Shown here: positions 24,500-33,660 of the stretch, piece by piece
Position numbering within the stretch: position 1 is the stretch's first letter
Layout: the number at the start of each line of letters is the position of its first letter
NCBI GenBank assembly: GCA_016935885.1
Contig: JAFGQA010000209.1
Coordinates: forward strand, 1 to 37,614
Reading direction: 5' to 3'
Length of the DNA: 37,614 bases
From: Phycisphaerae bacterium
GTDB taxonomy: Bacteria; Planctomycetota; Phycisphaerae; UBA1845; UTPLA1
Made by a program: the position numbers and the translations under genes
Notes under the pieces: generated by a model
What the model saw: the letters and a program-made list of their open reading frames with translations, nothing else
Told to the model about the DNA's origin: nothing
The model's database searches: none

Positions 24500-25552
24500 C
24501 TACGTCTTACCGTTTCGAGGCTTGTCCGCCCGCTGTTTCTGCGCCAGCGTCGGCAAGTTCTCCAGCCGCAGCTTAAGTTCGTCAAACAGGGCATTCAACG
24601 GGTAATCCAATTGGTCAAGCCGCTCCTTGCGGGCCCTTGCGTCCAGAATGAGCTCGGCCTTGGCGAAGTCGGCTGAACGGCTCATACGATACTGATAGGC
24701 TCGTCGCCGCAGATCTCTCAGGATCGCATGGGCCTTGATAAGCTGGGGGTCAGTGAAGAGGTACTTCTCCGCCGTCCGCGCGACATACCTGTCCCACTCA
24801 TCCAATGGCGGCGCAGTGGCGAAATCCGCCAGCTTCGGCTTGGACGACGGCTTGGCCTGGTCTTTCGGCTTCTCCGACGGCTTGCTGACACCACGGTTTG
24901 GCTCAACGACCCGCCTCTCGGACTGCTGCCGTGCCCTCTCCCTGACCGCCTCCGCCTTGTGCCCGTGGGGGACCGGCTTGACATCCGGGGAAGCCGAGGT
25001 GCTCCGCGCCCTCCTGCTCTTTGCCATGTTCGACTTGCGGCTCGCGCGCCGGCCTGAGTCATCCTCATCCACGGCCAGCCTCTGAGAACCACGGTACCTG
25101 AGCTCCTCTAGGCGAGGACGTCCCACCGCGACCACTTCCGGCGGCAGACGCTCTTCTAGCCATCCGACCACCCTGTCTTCGTTCAGCGGCATGTTCTCGT
25201 AGATATAGGTCAACTGGTCGCTTGCGGCTTTGGCTTCGGGCGAATCCGGCCCTCCGCCGGCGGCTTCCATCCTCTCAACGCGATCATCCAGTATCGCGTC
25301 CTGCTCCTCCTCAAAGCTCTCCTGGAGCCTCAACCGCTCCAGCAACTCCTCCCGGAGGTTCTGCTGCGTGTCGAAGTCCAACTCGTAGGCGGCTGTCAAC
25401 AACTCCATCTGCCTGTCCATGCTCACACGCCAACCCCGGAGCCACGTGGGATTCGCGTCTGGCAACTGCGAGCTCGTGACTCCCCAGTCCTGGGAGGATG
25501 TGCCACCTCCGACCAGTACGCACACCGCTAGCATGGCCACGCTTGTCATCAT
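24500..25552 (-). CDS. Secreted or membrane-tethered charged helical protein, unknown function
   Basis: 350 residues from the ATG at 25552 (an ATG directly follows at 25549). A short hydrophobic signal (MMTSVAMLAVCVLVGGG) is followed by a charged, mostly helical region with heptad-like character (about 40-110, RQMELLTAAYELDFDTQQNL and LRLQESFEEEQ), a basic Pro/Ser/Lys-rich linker (about 165-245) and a C-terminal helical region (about 250-340). I recognise no family. The middle linker looks disordered. It is first in its direction after a good promoter (25637-25665) and upstream of the GT-C gene, so it may be a periplasmic partner of that system; this rests only on position. Confidence 0.75.
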   Translation of the reverse strand: MMTSVAMLAVCVLVGGGTSSQDWGVTSSQLPDANPTWLRGWRVSMDRQMELLTAAYELDFDTQQNLREELLERLRLQESFEEEQDAILDDRVERMEAAGGGPDSPEAKAASDQLTYIYENMPLNEDRVVGWLEERLPPEVVAVGRPRLEELRYRGSQRLAVDEDDSGRRASRKSNMAKSRRARSTSASPDVKPVPHGHKAEAVRERARQQSERRVVEPNRGVSKPSEKPKDQAKPSSKPKLADFATAPPLDEWDRYVARTAEKYLFTDPQLIKAHAILRDLRRRAYQYRMSRSADFAKAELILDARARKERLDQLDYPLNALFDELKLRLENLPTLAQKQRADKPRNGKT

Positions 25553-25636
25553 CACATTGTCCCGCCACACCACGATCGCAATCTCAGACGAGCCGTGCCG
25601 CACTTGAACACTTCGATCCCCAGCAGCTACCCACCC

Positions 25637-25665
25637 ATTCTACTACAGGCGTTTCCCCCCTGCAA
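25637..25665 (-). promoter_or_regulatory. Promoter upstream of the charged helical protein gene
   Basis: On the minus strand, -35 TTGCAG (25665-25660) and -10 TAGAAT (25642-25637) are separated by exactly 17 bases. The start would be near 25630, giving a leader of about 78 bases to the ATG at 25552. It could drive 24500-25552 and the genes after it. Confidence 0.5.
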
Positions 25666-25720
25666 CACGACTATTGCCTTTCGGACGTCCGACATCTGCC
25701 GCCCGGGGCCGACCCTGACA

Positions 25721-28720
25721 TCATCCGTCCGCCCCCAAACCTCCGGGCTGACCGCGCTTGGCCAACGCCTCCTTCAAGCCGCTCCGTGCCTCCGCGTGCT
25801 CTGGATTCTGCCGCAGCACCTCGCGAAACGCCTCAATCGCCTCGTCAACATCGTTCATACGCATCAATACTCGACCTAGCTTGTGGCGTGCATCCTGGCT
25901 GGCGGGATTGCCCGCCAACACGTTGCGATAGTGCCGAGCCGCCTCCTCAAACCGATGCTGTTGCGTCCGAATACCACCGAGCCTGTCGTTCGCGCCGCCG
26001 TGGTGCGGGTCGATCTCCACGGCCATTACTAACTGTTCGACAGCTTCCCGCGACCGCCCCTGTCGCCCCAAGGCAATGCCCAGGTTGAAATGCGCATCGG
26101 CGTTGCTTGGGTCGAGCCTCACGGCCTCTGCGAAGTATGGCACGGCCATCGGCTCTTCCCCTTGACGAACCAGGGCCAGGCCCTTTGCGAGGGATTGCCT
26201 GGCCATGGCGATCTTTTCCACGCTTGACCTAATCGCTTCGAGCTTCCCTGGCTCCCCCCCGGCACACGTCAGGAACGGCAAATCGTAATCGCGGTACCGC
26301 TTAAGGTCTCCGTAACCCGCTATGCTGCCACCAGGCCCGAACATGCTTCGAGGGGCCGTGAACTCCAGCAGGGCATTGTCATCCGTGTGAAGCCGGGCAC
26401 CCCGGGCAAGTCGTCTGACGGACCTCTCACTAAGCAACACATGCGAGAGCAGGTCCACGGCGTTCTTCACTCCGATCCTCCTGAGATCCTTCAGCACGTT
26501 CTCCTCCGCCAGCCGCTGGCTGAGCGTCTCGTAGTCAAGTTCGAGGGTGCCCTTCGTGCCGATAAGGAGGAAGTCAGCCGTTTCCGGAGGATTCCAAATC
26601 GTCATCCGAGGGAACACACCATAGAACGTGTGAACGATGCTGCGAAAGGCATCCTCATCGATATTGTAGTTCTCCAGCCAACTACACATCATCCCTCCCG
26701 GCCCCAGCCGGTCCCGGCAGATCTCGTAGAACTCCTGTGTGAATAAGTCCCCGATGCCTGCAATCCATGCGTTGGACGGTTCTGATATGATGACGTCGTA
26801 CTCCTCCGCCGTGAGAGCCAGGTGAGTCCGCCCGTCCTCGAGAATGATCCGAACACGAGGATCGTCCAGGATATGATGATTGTATTCGTCGAACAGGCGG
26901 CACGCCTCCTCCATCGCCGGCGAGATCTCGACGCAATCCAACGTCTCTACCTCCGGGTGCAGCCCCGCCGAGCCCAACGTGATTCCGCTGGCCAGCCCGA
27001 TGACGCAGACCCTTCTTGGATCTGGGTGCATTAACATTGTCGCGTGCGCCGACAGGATCTGCGTCGGCAAATCCGCCGTCGTTGAAGCGTCCGGCTTGCC
27101 GTCAACATATAGCACCCGGTCACCACTGGGGTATTGCTTGACCGTCACAGTCGTGCAGATGCCCTCCTCGTGGAAGATCACCTTCGCCTCTTTGCTGATC
27201 CTCTCCAACGCGGACCTGGACCTCGCGTCCTCCTTGCTCAACCTCCTGGCCTGGATGAACGCGCCAAAAGTCATGCGGGCTTGGTCCCACTGCGGCACCA
27301 GACCGCAGGATGTCGCCGCCACAAGCAACACGGCGGCAGCGAGGACTCCCTTTAGCTTGGCGGTGAGCGTGTTGCTGAAAGCCAGGAACGCGCAACCGAC
27401 GACGATGTTGATCAAAACCACTGCCAGGATCATCTTCTGGATCCCCAGCAAAGGAAGCAGAATAAAGCCCCCGGCGAACGCGCCCAGAATCGAGCCCAGC
27501 GTGTTGATCGAGTAGACCGTGCCCACGGAGCGGCCAACCGAAGCGGTGGATCGCGTGTAGATGCGGATCGCCAGTGGAAACGCTGCCCCCATCAGGATCG
27601 TCGGCACCGTCATGATTACGAACAACAATCCGAACTCAGCAAGCTGGAGGAGCCAGAACGAAGCGGAGATCCTGGAGATCATCCCCGTGACAAAGAACGG
27701 CAGCCAGCCGAAGAGCGGCACCACCGCCAGCGCCGAGAAACCAATGGCCACCTCGACAATCCCCATCGCGCGCAGTGGGTCTCGGCTGCGGTCCGCAAAC
27801 CGCCCGTAGATCGCGCTCCCGATGGCCAGCCCGAGAATGAACGCCGTCAACATCAGGCTAAACGCGTAAACGGACGAGCCGATGAGCAGCGAAAGCGCCC
27901 GCGACCACGCAATCTCGTAGGCCAGCGCCGCCAACCCAGACAGGCCGTAGCCAACGAGCAGGACGATTCCAGCGGCCCGGCCGTACACGCCGGCTCCCCC
28001 GGGCGTGGTCGCCGCCTCCCCAGGCTCCGCCGCCTTTGCCCTTCCCTCCGGCCCCGCCTGCGCGGTTAGACTCCGCCGATAAAGCGCATAGGCCAACAAG
28101 CAAATCGCAAAGCTCACGAGGCAGCCAAGGTAAAGCGACCGACTTGTCCCCAGCGATGGAATGAGCAGGAAGCCAGTGCCGAACGCACCCAGCACCGCGC
28201 CAAACGTGTTGATCGCGTACAGCCTCCCGATCGACCCGCCCACGCGGTCCAGGGACCGAGCAAAGAACTTGGTCAAGACCGGCAAGGTCGCGCCCATGAG
28301 CGTCGCCGGCGGCAGCAGGATCATTGCGCAGAGAAGAAAGCGAATCAACGCAAACGTGAGAAGTGATGTCTGATAGTTCTGATAGATGTAACGATACAAG
28401 GGCTCGATCGCTTCCACGAGCACGGGCAGCGACAGGCAATACAGCCCGATGGCCCCCTCCATCACGGCGTACAGCAGCAACGGGTGACCTCGCCGGTCGA
28501 TGATTCGACCCGCCAGGTAGCTACCGAGGGCAAGCCCGCCCATGAAGGCACACAGCACCGTCGTCATGGAGAAGACGGTGTTGCCCATGACGTGCCTCAG
28601 GAGTCGGGTCCAAACGACCTCATAGATCAGGCCGCTGCAACCGGATAGGAAGAAAAAAAAGAGGACGAACCCACCGATCATCCCCACTCCGGCCGCTTCC
28701 CGTCTACGCGTCATTGCCAT
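25721..28720 (-). CDS. Fused MFS-like / spermidine-synthase-like / TPR protein
   Basis: 999 residues from the ATG at 28720 (GGGAGAAGAG upstream; an ATG at 28714 is also possible). The first part (about 15-530) has two blocks of membrane helices resembling the MFS-like domain of fused spermidine-synthase proteins, with SGCSGLIYEVVWTRLL and GSYLAGRIIDRRG near the N-terminus. The second part (about 560-830) is a SAM/aminopropyl-transferase fold: VCVIGLASGITLG, CVEISPAMEEA, EDGRTHLAL and DVIISEPSNAWIAG. The catalytic DxxDP of true spermidine synthases is replaced by SEPSNAW, so polyamine synthesis is doubtful. The last 130 residues are three or four TPRs. The substrate is unknown; a membrane-linked transfer reaction is plausible. 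Confidence 0.87.
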   Translation of the reverse strand: MAMTRRREAAGVGMIGGFVLFFFFLSGCSGLIYEVVWTRLLRHVMGNTVFSMTTVLCAFMGGLALGSYLAGRIIDRRGHPLLLYAVMEGAIGLYCLSLPVLVEAIEPLYRYIYQNYQTSLLTFALIRFLLCAMILLPPATLMGATLPVLTKFFARSLDRVGGSIGRLYAINTFGAVLGAFGTGFLLIPSLGTSRSLYLGCLVSFAICLLAYALYRRSLTAQAGPEGRAKAAEPGEAATTPGGAGVYGRAAGIVLLVGYGLSGLAALAYEIAWSRALSLLIGSSVYAFSLMLTAFILGLAIGSAIYGRFADRSRDPLRAMGIVEVAIGFSALAVVPLFGWLPFFVTGMISRISASFWLLQLAEFGLLFVIMTVPTILMGAAFPLAIRIYTRSTASVGRSVGTVYSINTLGSILGAFAGGFILLPLLGIQKMILAVVLINIVVGCAFLAFSNTLTAKLKGVLAAAVLLVAATSCGLVPQWDQARMTFGAFIQARRLSKEDARSRSALERISKEAKVIFHEEGICTTVTVKQYPSGDRVLYVDGKPDASTTADLPTQILSAHATMLMHPDPRRVCVIGLASGITLGSAGLHPEVETLDCVEISPAMEEACRLFDEYNHHILDDPRVRIILEDGRTHLALTAEEYDVIISEPSNAWIAGIGDLFTQEFYEICRDRLGPGGMMCSWLENYNIDEDAFRSIVHTFYGVFPRMTIWNPPETADFLLIGTKGTLELDYETLSQRLAEENVLKDLRRIGVKNAVDLLSHVLLSERSVRRLARGARLHTDDNALLEFTAPRSMFGPGGSIAGYGDLKRYRDYDLPFLTCAGGEPGKLEAIRSSVEKIAMARQSLAKGLALVRQGEEPMAVPYFAEAVRLDPSNADAHFNLGIALGRQGRSREAVEQLVMAVEIDPHHGGANDRLGGIRTQQHRFEEAARHYRNVLAGNPASQDARHKLGRVLMRMNDVDEAIEAFREVLRQNPEHAEARSGLKEALAKRGQPGGLGADG

Positions 28721-28823
28721 CCATCTCTTCTCCCGACCCCCCGCGCAAGACAAGTTCGATGTCGCACGCCGCTTCCCGCGTTCGGCTCGGTGGTTACACA
28801 GGGCCAGCCTAGCTGCCCGTGCC

Positions 28824-28853
28824 CACCGGCGGGGCAAGCCGTCGGAGGCACCC
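28824..28853. repeat. Decayed hairpin related to element I
   Basis: CACCGGCGG then ggCAAGCCG and GGCACCC match the second element I hairpin plus its GGCACCC flank, with several mismatches. It lies in the 421-base gap upstream of the MFS/TPR gene. Apart from this and the terminator at 29039-29078, I see nothing else in that gap. Confidence 0.4.
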
Positions 28854-29038
28854 TCGCTCACCGGTAGACCCTCGTTCGACGTGCAACACGGCACCAGATG
28901 GCAAGTCTATCGCCCCAGCGTCTCCCGACAAGCCCCCCTCGGCCGAACGTGCTCGCGCCGGCGCTCCGGTACGGTCTGTCCTCGCTCCGCCGTCAAGCTG
29001 CCCAGGGCTCCTGGATCCCACCATCCCGTGGGACACAC

Positions 29039-29078
29039 AAAAAACACGCGGCTGGCCCGCATTAAGGCCAGCCGCGTG
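29039..29078 (-). terminator. Rho-independent terminator of the PEP-CTERM gene
   Basis: A perfect 13-base-pair stem CACGCGGCTGGCC / GGCCAGCCGCGTG (29045-29057 and 29066-29078) with an eight-base loop, followed on the minus strand by six T. It lies 64 bases after the stop codon of the PEP-CTERM gene. This is the clearest terminator in the window. Confidence 0.92.
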
Positions 29079-29141
29079 CTGTTCTCTAACTCAGGAACTC
29101 AGCACGAAGCCGAATCCCTTCTTACTCGTGGTCCATCCCAT

Positions 29142-29798
29142 CTAGCGGCGGCGAAGCAAGGCCAAGCCACCGAAGCCGAGCAGCACAAGCGTTGCCGGCT
29201 CGGGGATGCACATGATCACCGGACCATGCACGGTCCCTACCAGACGGGGATTCAAGGCATCATTGTCACCAAACTGGACCATGAAATTGGGGCTCGTAGC
29301 ACCCCAACCGCCTGTACCAGTGGAACTGGTGAGGACGGCGCCGCAGCAATCCGGCGTGCACTCCAGCGTGAAGTGGCACAGCTTGTAGCCGTTGGGATAG
29401 TAGGAATCAGCTGATGCCGGTGCCCCAGCAAGGGTGGCGCCGTCCGCATTCGTGATGAAGCCGGGGCCCGTGACTACGCCCCAGTTCACGGTGCCGAACG
29501 GGTAGTAGTACCCAGTCTTGCCCGGCTTGACCCACAGGTCGTAGTCGAAGTCAGAGATAAGGGGGCAGCCCGCAATGTTGCTAGTTAGGTCAGACGCCCA
29601 GGCGTACAGCACCTCGTCGCTCTTAAGCCACATAGAGACCTCATAGGTCCCGGGGCATGGCAGCGTGAGCATCTGCCCCAGCTCGCCGTAAGTCGCCACG
29701 CCATCGGTGGCCTCCCACCATACGTAGTTGTGTGCGCTTGCGGTCGAGGTGAACATGGCCACCACCGCAATCGCCAGTAATAGCTTTGCTACTTTCAT
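29142..29798 (-). CDS. PEP-CTERM secreted protein
   Basis: 218 residues from the ATG at 29798, preceded by AAAGGAGAAGGA. A signal peptide (1-22, ending TSTASA) is followed by a beta-rich domain with six or more Cys, and the protein ends in IPEPATLVLLGFGGLALL plus three Arg, a textbook PEP-CTERM sorting signal: PEP box, hydrophobic stretch, basic tail. By family knowledge it is exported, cut and anchored by an exosortase, which is not in this window. The stretch NPRLVGTVHGP resembles NPYLVGTLH in the neighbouring secreted protein, so the two may share a fold. It has its own strong terminator. Function beyond surface location is unknown. Confidence 0.9.
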   Translation of the reverse strand: MKVAKLLLAIAVVAMFTSTASAHNYVWWEATDGVATYGELGQMLTLPCPGTYEVSMWLKSDEVLYAWASDLTSNIAGCPLISDFDYDLWVKPGKTGYYYPFGTVNWGVVTGPGFITNADGATLAGAPASADSYYPNGYKLCHFTLECTPDCCGAVLTSSTGTGGWGATSPNFMVQFGDNDALNPRLVGTVHGPVIMCIPEPATLVLLGFGGLALLRRR

Positions 29799-30085
29799 GT
29801 TATCCTTCTCCTTTGTTGAGAAACTTCCAAAACGTCTCGTTTGCTTGTCCCACGTCCTTTTCCTTGCCTGGTTAAGCTCCCTCCTGACCGCCAGCGGATC
29901 ATATTCACCGCCGCCGAACCGAAAGCAGACCAAGCTCCCATACAACACACTCCGCACTTCGCAAGAAACCTAATCAACCGCTCCTACGTGCGACCCACCG
30001 CCCCTGGCTTGCCTCTCCAACCCATACATAACACGGACCAGAGGGGGGGGCCATGCAGGCCGCAACCGTCTTCTCTTCCTCTATA

Positions 30086-31165
30086 TCAACAGCCGCCGCC
30101 TGTATTGGCGCGAGCCCTCGCGTCGTTAAACGGGCCGATATCCGCGTTGTTGACGGCTCCATCATTGTCGCCATCGAAGGTGTAGACCATTTCCTGCGGC
30201 TCCGTGCCATACGGCGTGTAAAGCCTGGCAGTGTTGAAGGGCCCAATATCTGCATTGTTGGTATAGCCGTCACCATCCCCATCGCCCTTCATCCGGAGGT
30301 GGATCTCCGCGTCCGCAGTCCCACCGGCCGGCTCGCCCTCCAAACCACCGTCTATGGCCGGCAGTTCTGGGGAGTTACCGACGTAGCCGAACGACACCCA
30401 CTCCGTGGCGTCACCACCGGCTTCGAACACGCGGGTGATGAGCAACTCGTTGATCGTCATCTTCACGGTGAACTTCGACCTGTCTGGCCAGCCGTCTCCG
30501 TAGGTGCCATTATCCCAGGGGCCCGCCACCACGTGCAGCGTGCCAACGAGGTACGGATTCACGGCGTCAGGCCTGAGCATCGTGTTCACGACGTCATACA
30601 CCGGACCCGCCGCCACGGGCACTTGAACCGCCTTCGCGCCGACAACGCCACTCGCGCTGCCGATGCCGTTGCCCTGGCCAGCGGGATTGTCGAAGTAGGT
30701 GAGATCCCACTCGAAGCTCGATGTGGCAATGGTACCACCATTCGGATCGGGATCAGAGATCGCCATGTCGATGCCGATCGAGGAGATCACGTCGTTCGTG
30801 CCATAGGGTCCGCCGACGTCCATGAACAGGTGCAGGTCGCCGGTCTTGATGTCGCCGTCGTTGTCAAAGTTCGGATACCGCGTGAAGCCAGACGTCGCGT
30901 CCACCTCAAAGTCATTGACGCAGTCCAAGCTGAGCCGCAGAATCTGCCCAGCGCCGCGAGCCCCGCCGTTGTAAAGGTCCCCGGGACCCGTCTGACCGTT
31001 CGTGAACGGCCTTTGCGGGCTCAGGATGTTCGCCATGCCGGCCGGGCAGCCGGGGTTGGCGGGATTGTTATCGCGAATGTCAAACCACAAAACTGATTCT
31101 TGCGCCACGGCCGTCGAGCCAAGCATCATCCCGACCACTGCGGCTAGCAACAGTGCCTTTTTCAT
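30086..31165 (-). CDS. Secreted protein with two C-terminal dockerin-like calcium repeats
   Basis: 359 residues from the ATG at 31165, with AAGGAGCT about ten bases upstream. A signal peptide (1-21, ending GSTAVAQ) precedes a beta-rich domain of about 260 residues. The C-terminus has two EF-hand-like repeats, DGDGDGYTNNADIGPF and DGDNDGAVNNADIGPF, spaced as in type I dockerins, which bind calcium and in some organisms dock to cohesins; in planctomycetes the partner is generally unknown. It lies 287 bases from the PEP-CTERM gene in the same direction; that gap holds only the leader of the PEP-CTERM gene and no recognisable gene. No PEP-CTERM tail is present, so it may be released or held by its dockerin-like part. 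Confidence 0.87.
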   Translation of the reverse strand: MKKALLLAAVVGMMLGSTAVAQESVLWFDIRDNNPANPGCPAGMANILSPQRPFTNGQTGPGDLYNGGARGAGQILRLSLDCVNDFEVDATSGFTRYPNFDNDGDIKTGDLHLFMDVGGPYGTNDVISSIGIDMAISDPDPNGGTIATSSFEWDLTYFDNPAGQGNGIGSASGVVGAKAVQVPVAAGPVYDVVNTMLRPDAVNPYLVGTLHVVAGPWDNGTYGDGWPDRSKFTVKMTINELLITRVFEAGGDATEWVSFGYVGNSPELPAIDGGLEGEPAGGTADAEIHLRMKGDGDGDGYTNNADIGPFNTARLYTPYGTEPQEMVYTFDGDNDGAVNNADIGPFNDARARANTGGGC

Positions 31166-32073
31166 TTTCTACTAGCTCCTTCCTCCACGATAGGTGGAGA
31201 GTCCCAAGACTTCCGAAACCGCCACAATAGCCGCTTCGGGCGGGGCCCTAGCCTACCGGGGCGTCGGGTCACCCTTGCATGTTTGTTTTACTTCGCCAAC
31301 CAGGAACACCCTCGCTGCCGAAGCCAGCCGCGGCCCGATCCCATCAAGCCGCGCGCTGAGTTGAGGTGAATAAACCGGGACGATGAGCTAAAACCGGAAA
31401 GGACCCAATCGACCTGACTTACTCGCCCTCCTCGCCTATTCCATTCTCCCTCAACCATGCTACCGACATCGCGAAACCAAGTCAATCCCTTTCCGACGCA
31501 CAGCCCGATCTCTCTTGCCTTACCGGGCACTGCCTGGATATCGCCCTCAAGGAGCCCCTCTTGCACAGACCCCCTCGGGACGACCGATTGCCTTGGCGCC
31601 AAGACGCCGATCCGCTCTAGCCCCCAAACACACGTTGCCCGGAGGCTCCTGGTTCCACTGCGGGCCAGCCACGAGCACGACCTGTTGGCTCGCGCCCACT
31701 TGCTGATCCACTGCTCTGCCTGATATGCTAACCGAACGAGCCACCCCATTTCAAGCCCCATCCAGCAAGAAAGCCACTTTTTTTTGATCTCCCCAACTTC
31801 TTGTCTCACAGGTAGTTAGGGCTATCCATCGCAGGCGGGACCGTTCCCACACATCCCACACACCCGCCGCGACCTGCACGGAACACGCCTCCTGCCTTCG
31901 CCATTGCCACGTCCTGTATTGACATCCAGTTCAACCCTGCGCATAAGATTGTTCCGAGAAAACCCCGCGAGGCTGGTGCATCGGCCTGACAACATCGGGT
32001 ATCATAACCGATCGTGGGACCCAGTAACGTCACGGGGTGACCCCTCGCGCTTCACATTGAACATCCCAGCGGT
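31166..32073. other. Long intergenic region between divergent genes
   Basis: About 900 bases between the dockerin-like protein gene and sulfatase-fold protein E. Near 31185-31200 there is a small hairpin in the leader of the dockerin-like gene (arms CTCCAC/GTGGAG), just upstream of its Shine-Dalgarno. I see no convincing gene: the longest reading frame (31288-31809, minus) has no domain, no Shine-Dalgarno and an unnatural composition. No good promoter hexamers were found by eye. Confidence 0.5.
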
Positions 32074-33582
32074 ATGCGAGACACTGACCGGACAGCACAC
32101 AAGTTAGGCTCCAGGGCTCGATGGAGATCATCAGACCTTAGCCTGGTCTTTGTCGCGATCGCTTGCGGTCTTGCGTACTGGGTCACGGCCTGCCGTAACC
32201 GGGACGAGCCCCCCGCAGCCGAGCAGACCCGACCCAACGTGCTTCTCGTGGTCCTGGACACCACACGGGCAGACTACTTCTCCTGCTACGGCCACGAGCG
32301 CCAGACAAGCCCGCGCATCGATCGGCTGGCGGAGGAGGGCGTCCGATACGGGCGAGCCTATTCCACTTGCTCCTGGACGTTGCCGTCACACGCGTCGTTG
32401 CTGACCGGGTTGTACCCGACCGAGACGCAGGCGACATCGGAAACCGGTCAGCTCCGCAGTGATGTCACGACCATCGCAGAGAGACTGAAAGAGAATGGTT
32501 ACCACACCGGCGCGGTGGTGTGCAATGCATACGTCAGCGTGGAGCGGGGGTTCGGACAGGGGTTTGCGGATTTCGCTGAGATGTGGCGAGATGAAAACCG
32601 GCTCCCACCTGACGGAGTCTCAGCGCTGACTGAGCAGGCGGCGGTCGATCGCGCGGTCGCGTGGATAGACCGTAAGGCAGCCACGAAGGCGCCCTTCTTC
32701 CTGTTCGTGAACTTCAATGTCGCGCATTTGCCGTATAAGCCCGAACTTCAGTTCCGCGAGAAATTCATGACGCGAGACTGGGCGGCGGAGAGGATCGTCC
32801 GCGCAATGACCATCGTAGGGGTTTGGAAGCACCTGGTAGGCCGTCTGAGGCTTGACGAAACCGATTACCAAATCATGCGCGAGCTCTACGAGGGAGAAGT
32901 GGCCACTGCGGACGCGCAGGTCGGCGCGTTGATCGATGCCTTGTTGCGGCGGTCCCTGCTGGACGACACGCTCGTGATCGTCACGTCGGATCATGGAGAG
33001 AACATTGGCGATCACGGCAAGATCGATCACTTGTTGAGTATGTACGATTCCACGCTTCACGTCCCGCTCGTCGTCCGCTATCCGAGACGATTCGAGGCCG
33101 GGACCGTCAATGACGAACTCGTCAGCCTGGTCGATGTGGTGCCGACAGTCATGGACGTCTGCGGTCTACCCGATGACTCGGCGCCACCGGGCGCCGAGCG
33201 GATCAGCCTCCTTTCTCTGGAAGATCTCCCCCGCTCATTCGTCGTAGCCGAGGACGACCGGCCGATCGCCGGGATCAAACTGCTGAAGCATTTCTTCCCT
33301 TCCTTCGACACAAACACTATTGACCATCGCTCGCGAGTGATCCGGACGTCACGGCATAAGCTGATTTGGGAGGAGGACTTCAAGGTCCAGTTGTTCGACG
33401 TCCAGTCCGATCCCGGGGAGACACGCGACCTCGCTGCAAGCCATCCAGAGATTCGTGAACGCTTGCTGAGTCATCTGAAAGGCTGGATGGCCAACGTTAA
33501 ATCGGGGCGCCATGTCGAGGAATTTGAGAGCAACGATAATGAGAGCATCCAGAGGCTTCGGTCCCTGGGATACATCGATTAG
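32074..33582 (+). CDS. Sulfatase-fold lipoprotein E with Thr nucleophile
   Basis: 502 residues. A hydrophobic N-terminal stretch (21-39) ends in VTAC with C40, a possible lipobox. NVLLVVLDTTRADYFSCYG gives metal ligand D62, and the nucleophile region CSWTLPSHASLLTGLYP has T102 in the formylglycine position; the nearby Cys and Ser are out of register. VTSDHGENIGDHGKIDH supplies the second metal pair. It ends in SIQRLRSLGYID, the same motif that closes the small RHH-like protein at 9552. The only plus-strand gene in this half of the window, it converges with pdxB. Probably a phosphatase or phosphotransferase rather than a sulfatase; substrate unknown. The start codon lacks a clear Shine-Dalgarno. 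Confidence 0.85.
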   Translation: MRDTDRTAHKLGSRARWRSSDLSLVFVAIACGLAYWVTACRNRDEPPAAEQTRPNVLLVVLDTTRADYFSCYGHERQTSPRIDRLAEEGVRYGRAYSTCSWTLPSHASLLTGLYPTETQATSETGQLRSDVTTIAERLKENGYHTGAVVCNAYVSVERGFGQGFADFAEMWRDENRLPPDGVSALTEQAAVDRAVAWIDRKAATKAPFFLFVNFNVAHLPYKPELQFREKFMTRDWAAERIVRAMTIVGVWKHLVGRLRLDETDYQIMRELYEGEVATADAQVGALIDALLRRSLLDDTLVIVTSDHGENIGDHGKIDHLLSMYDSTLHVPLVVRYPRRFEAGTVNDELVSLVDVVPTVMDVCGLPDDSAPPGAERISLLSLEDLPRSFVVAEDDRPIAGIKLLKHFFPSFDTNTIDHRSRVIRTSRHKLIWEEDFKVQLFDVQSDPGETRDLAASHPEIRERLLSHLKGWMANVKSGRHVEEFESNDNESIQRLRSLGYID

Positions 33583-33660
33583 CAACCGTCGCCGGATAGC
33601 CGCGAATCGCGCCGTGAGCGGGTGCGCAGCCGACGGATCGCCAATGTGCACACGTCCAGA

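Noticed and set aside
25721..28720. Naming the fusion protein spermidine synthase (speE)
   Set aside because: The catalytic DxxDP motif is absent and the protein carries a large membrane module and TPRs.
31166..31290. Riboswitch in the leader of the dockerin-like protein gene
   Set aside because: There are small hairpins and GGGTGAC-like sequence, but I could not match the conserved core of any known class such as GEMM.
31288..31809. 173-codon minus-strand reading frame in the long intergenic region
   Set aside because: Trp/Arg/Ser-rich composition, no Shine-Dalgarno, no domain and no signal or membrane pattern that makes sense.
13132..33582. Calling the five sulfatase-fold proteins true sulfatases
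   Set aside because: All have Thr instead of the Cys or Ser converted to formylglycine and lack the following Arg; no sulfatase-modifying factor gene was seen here.
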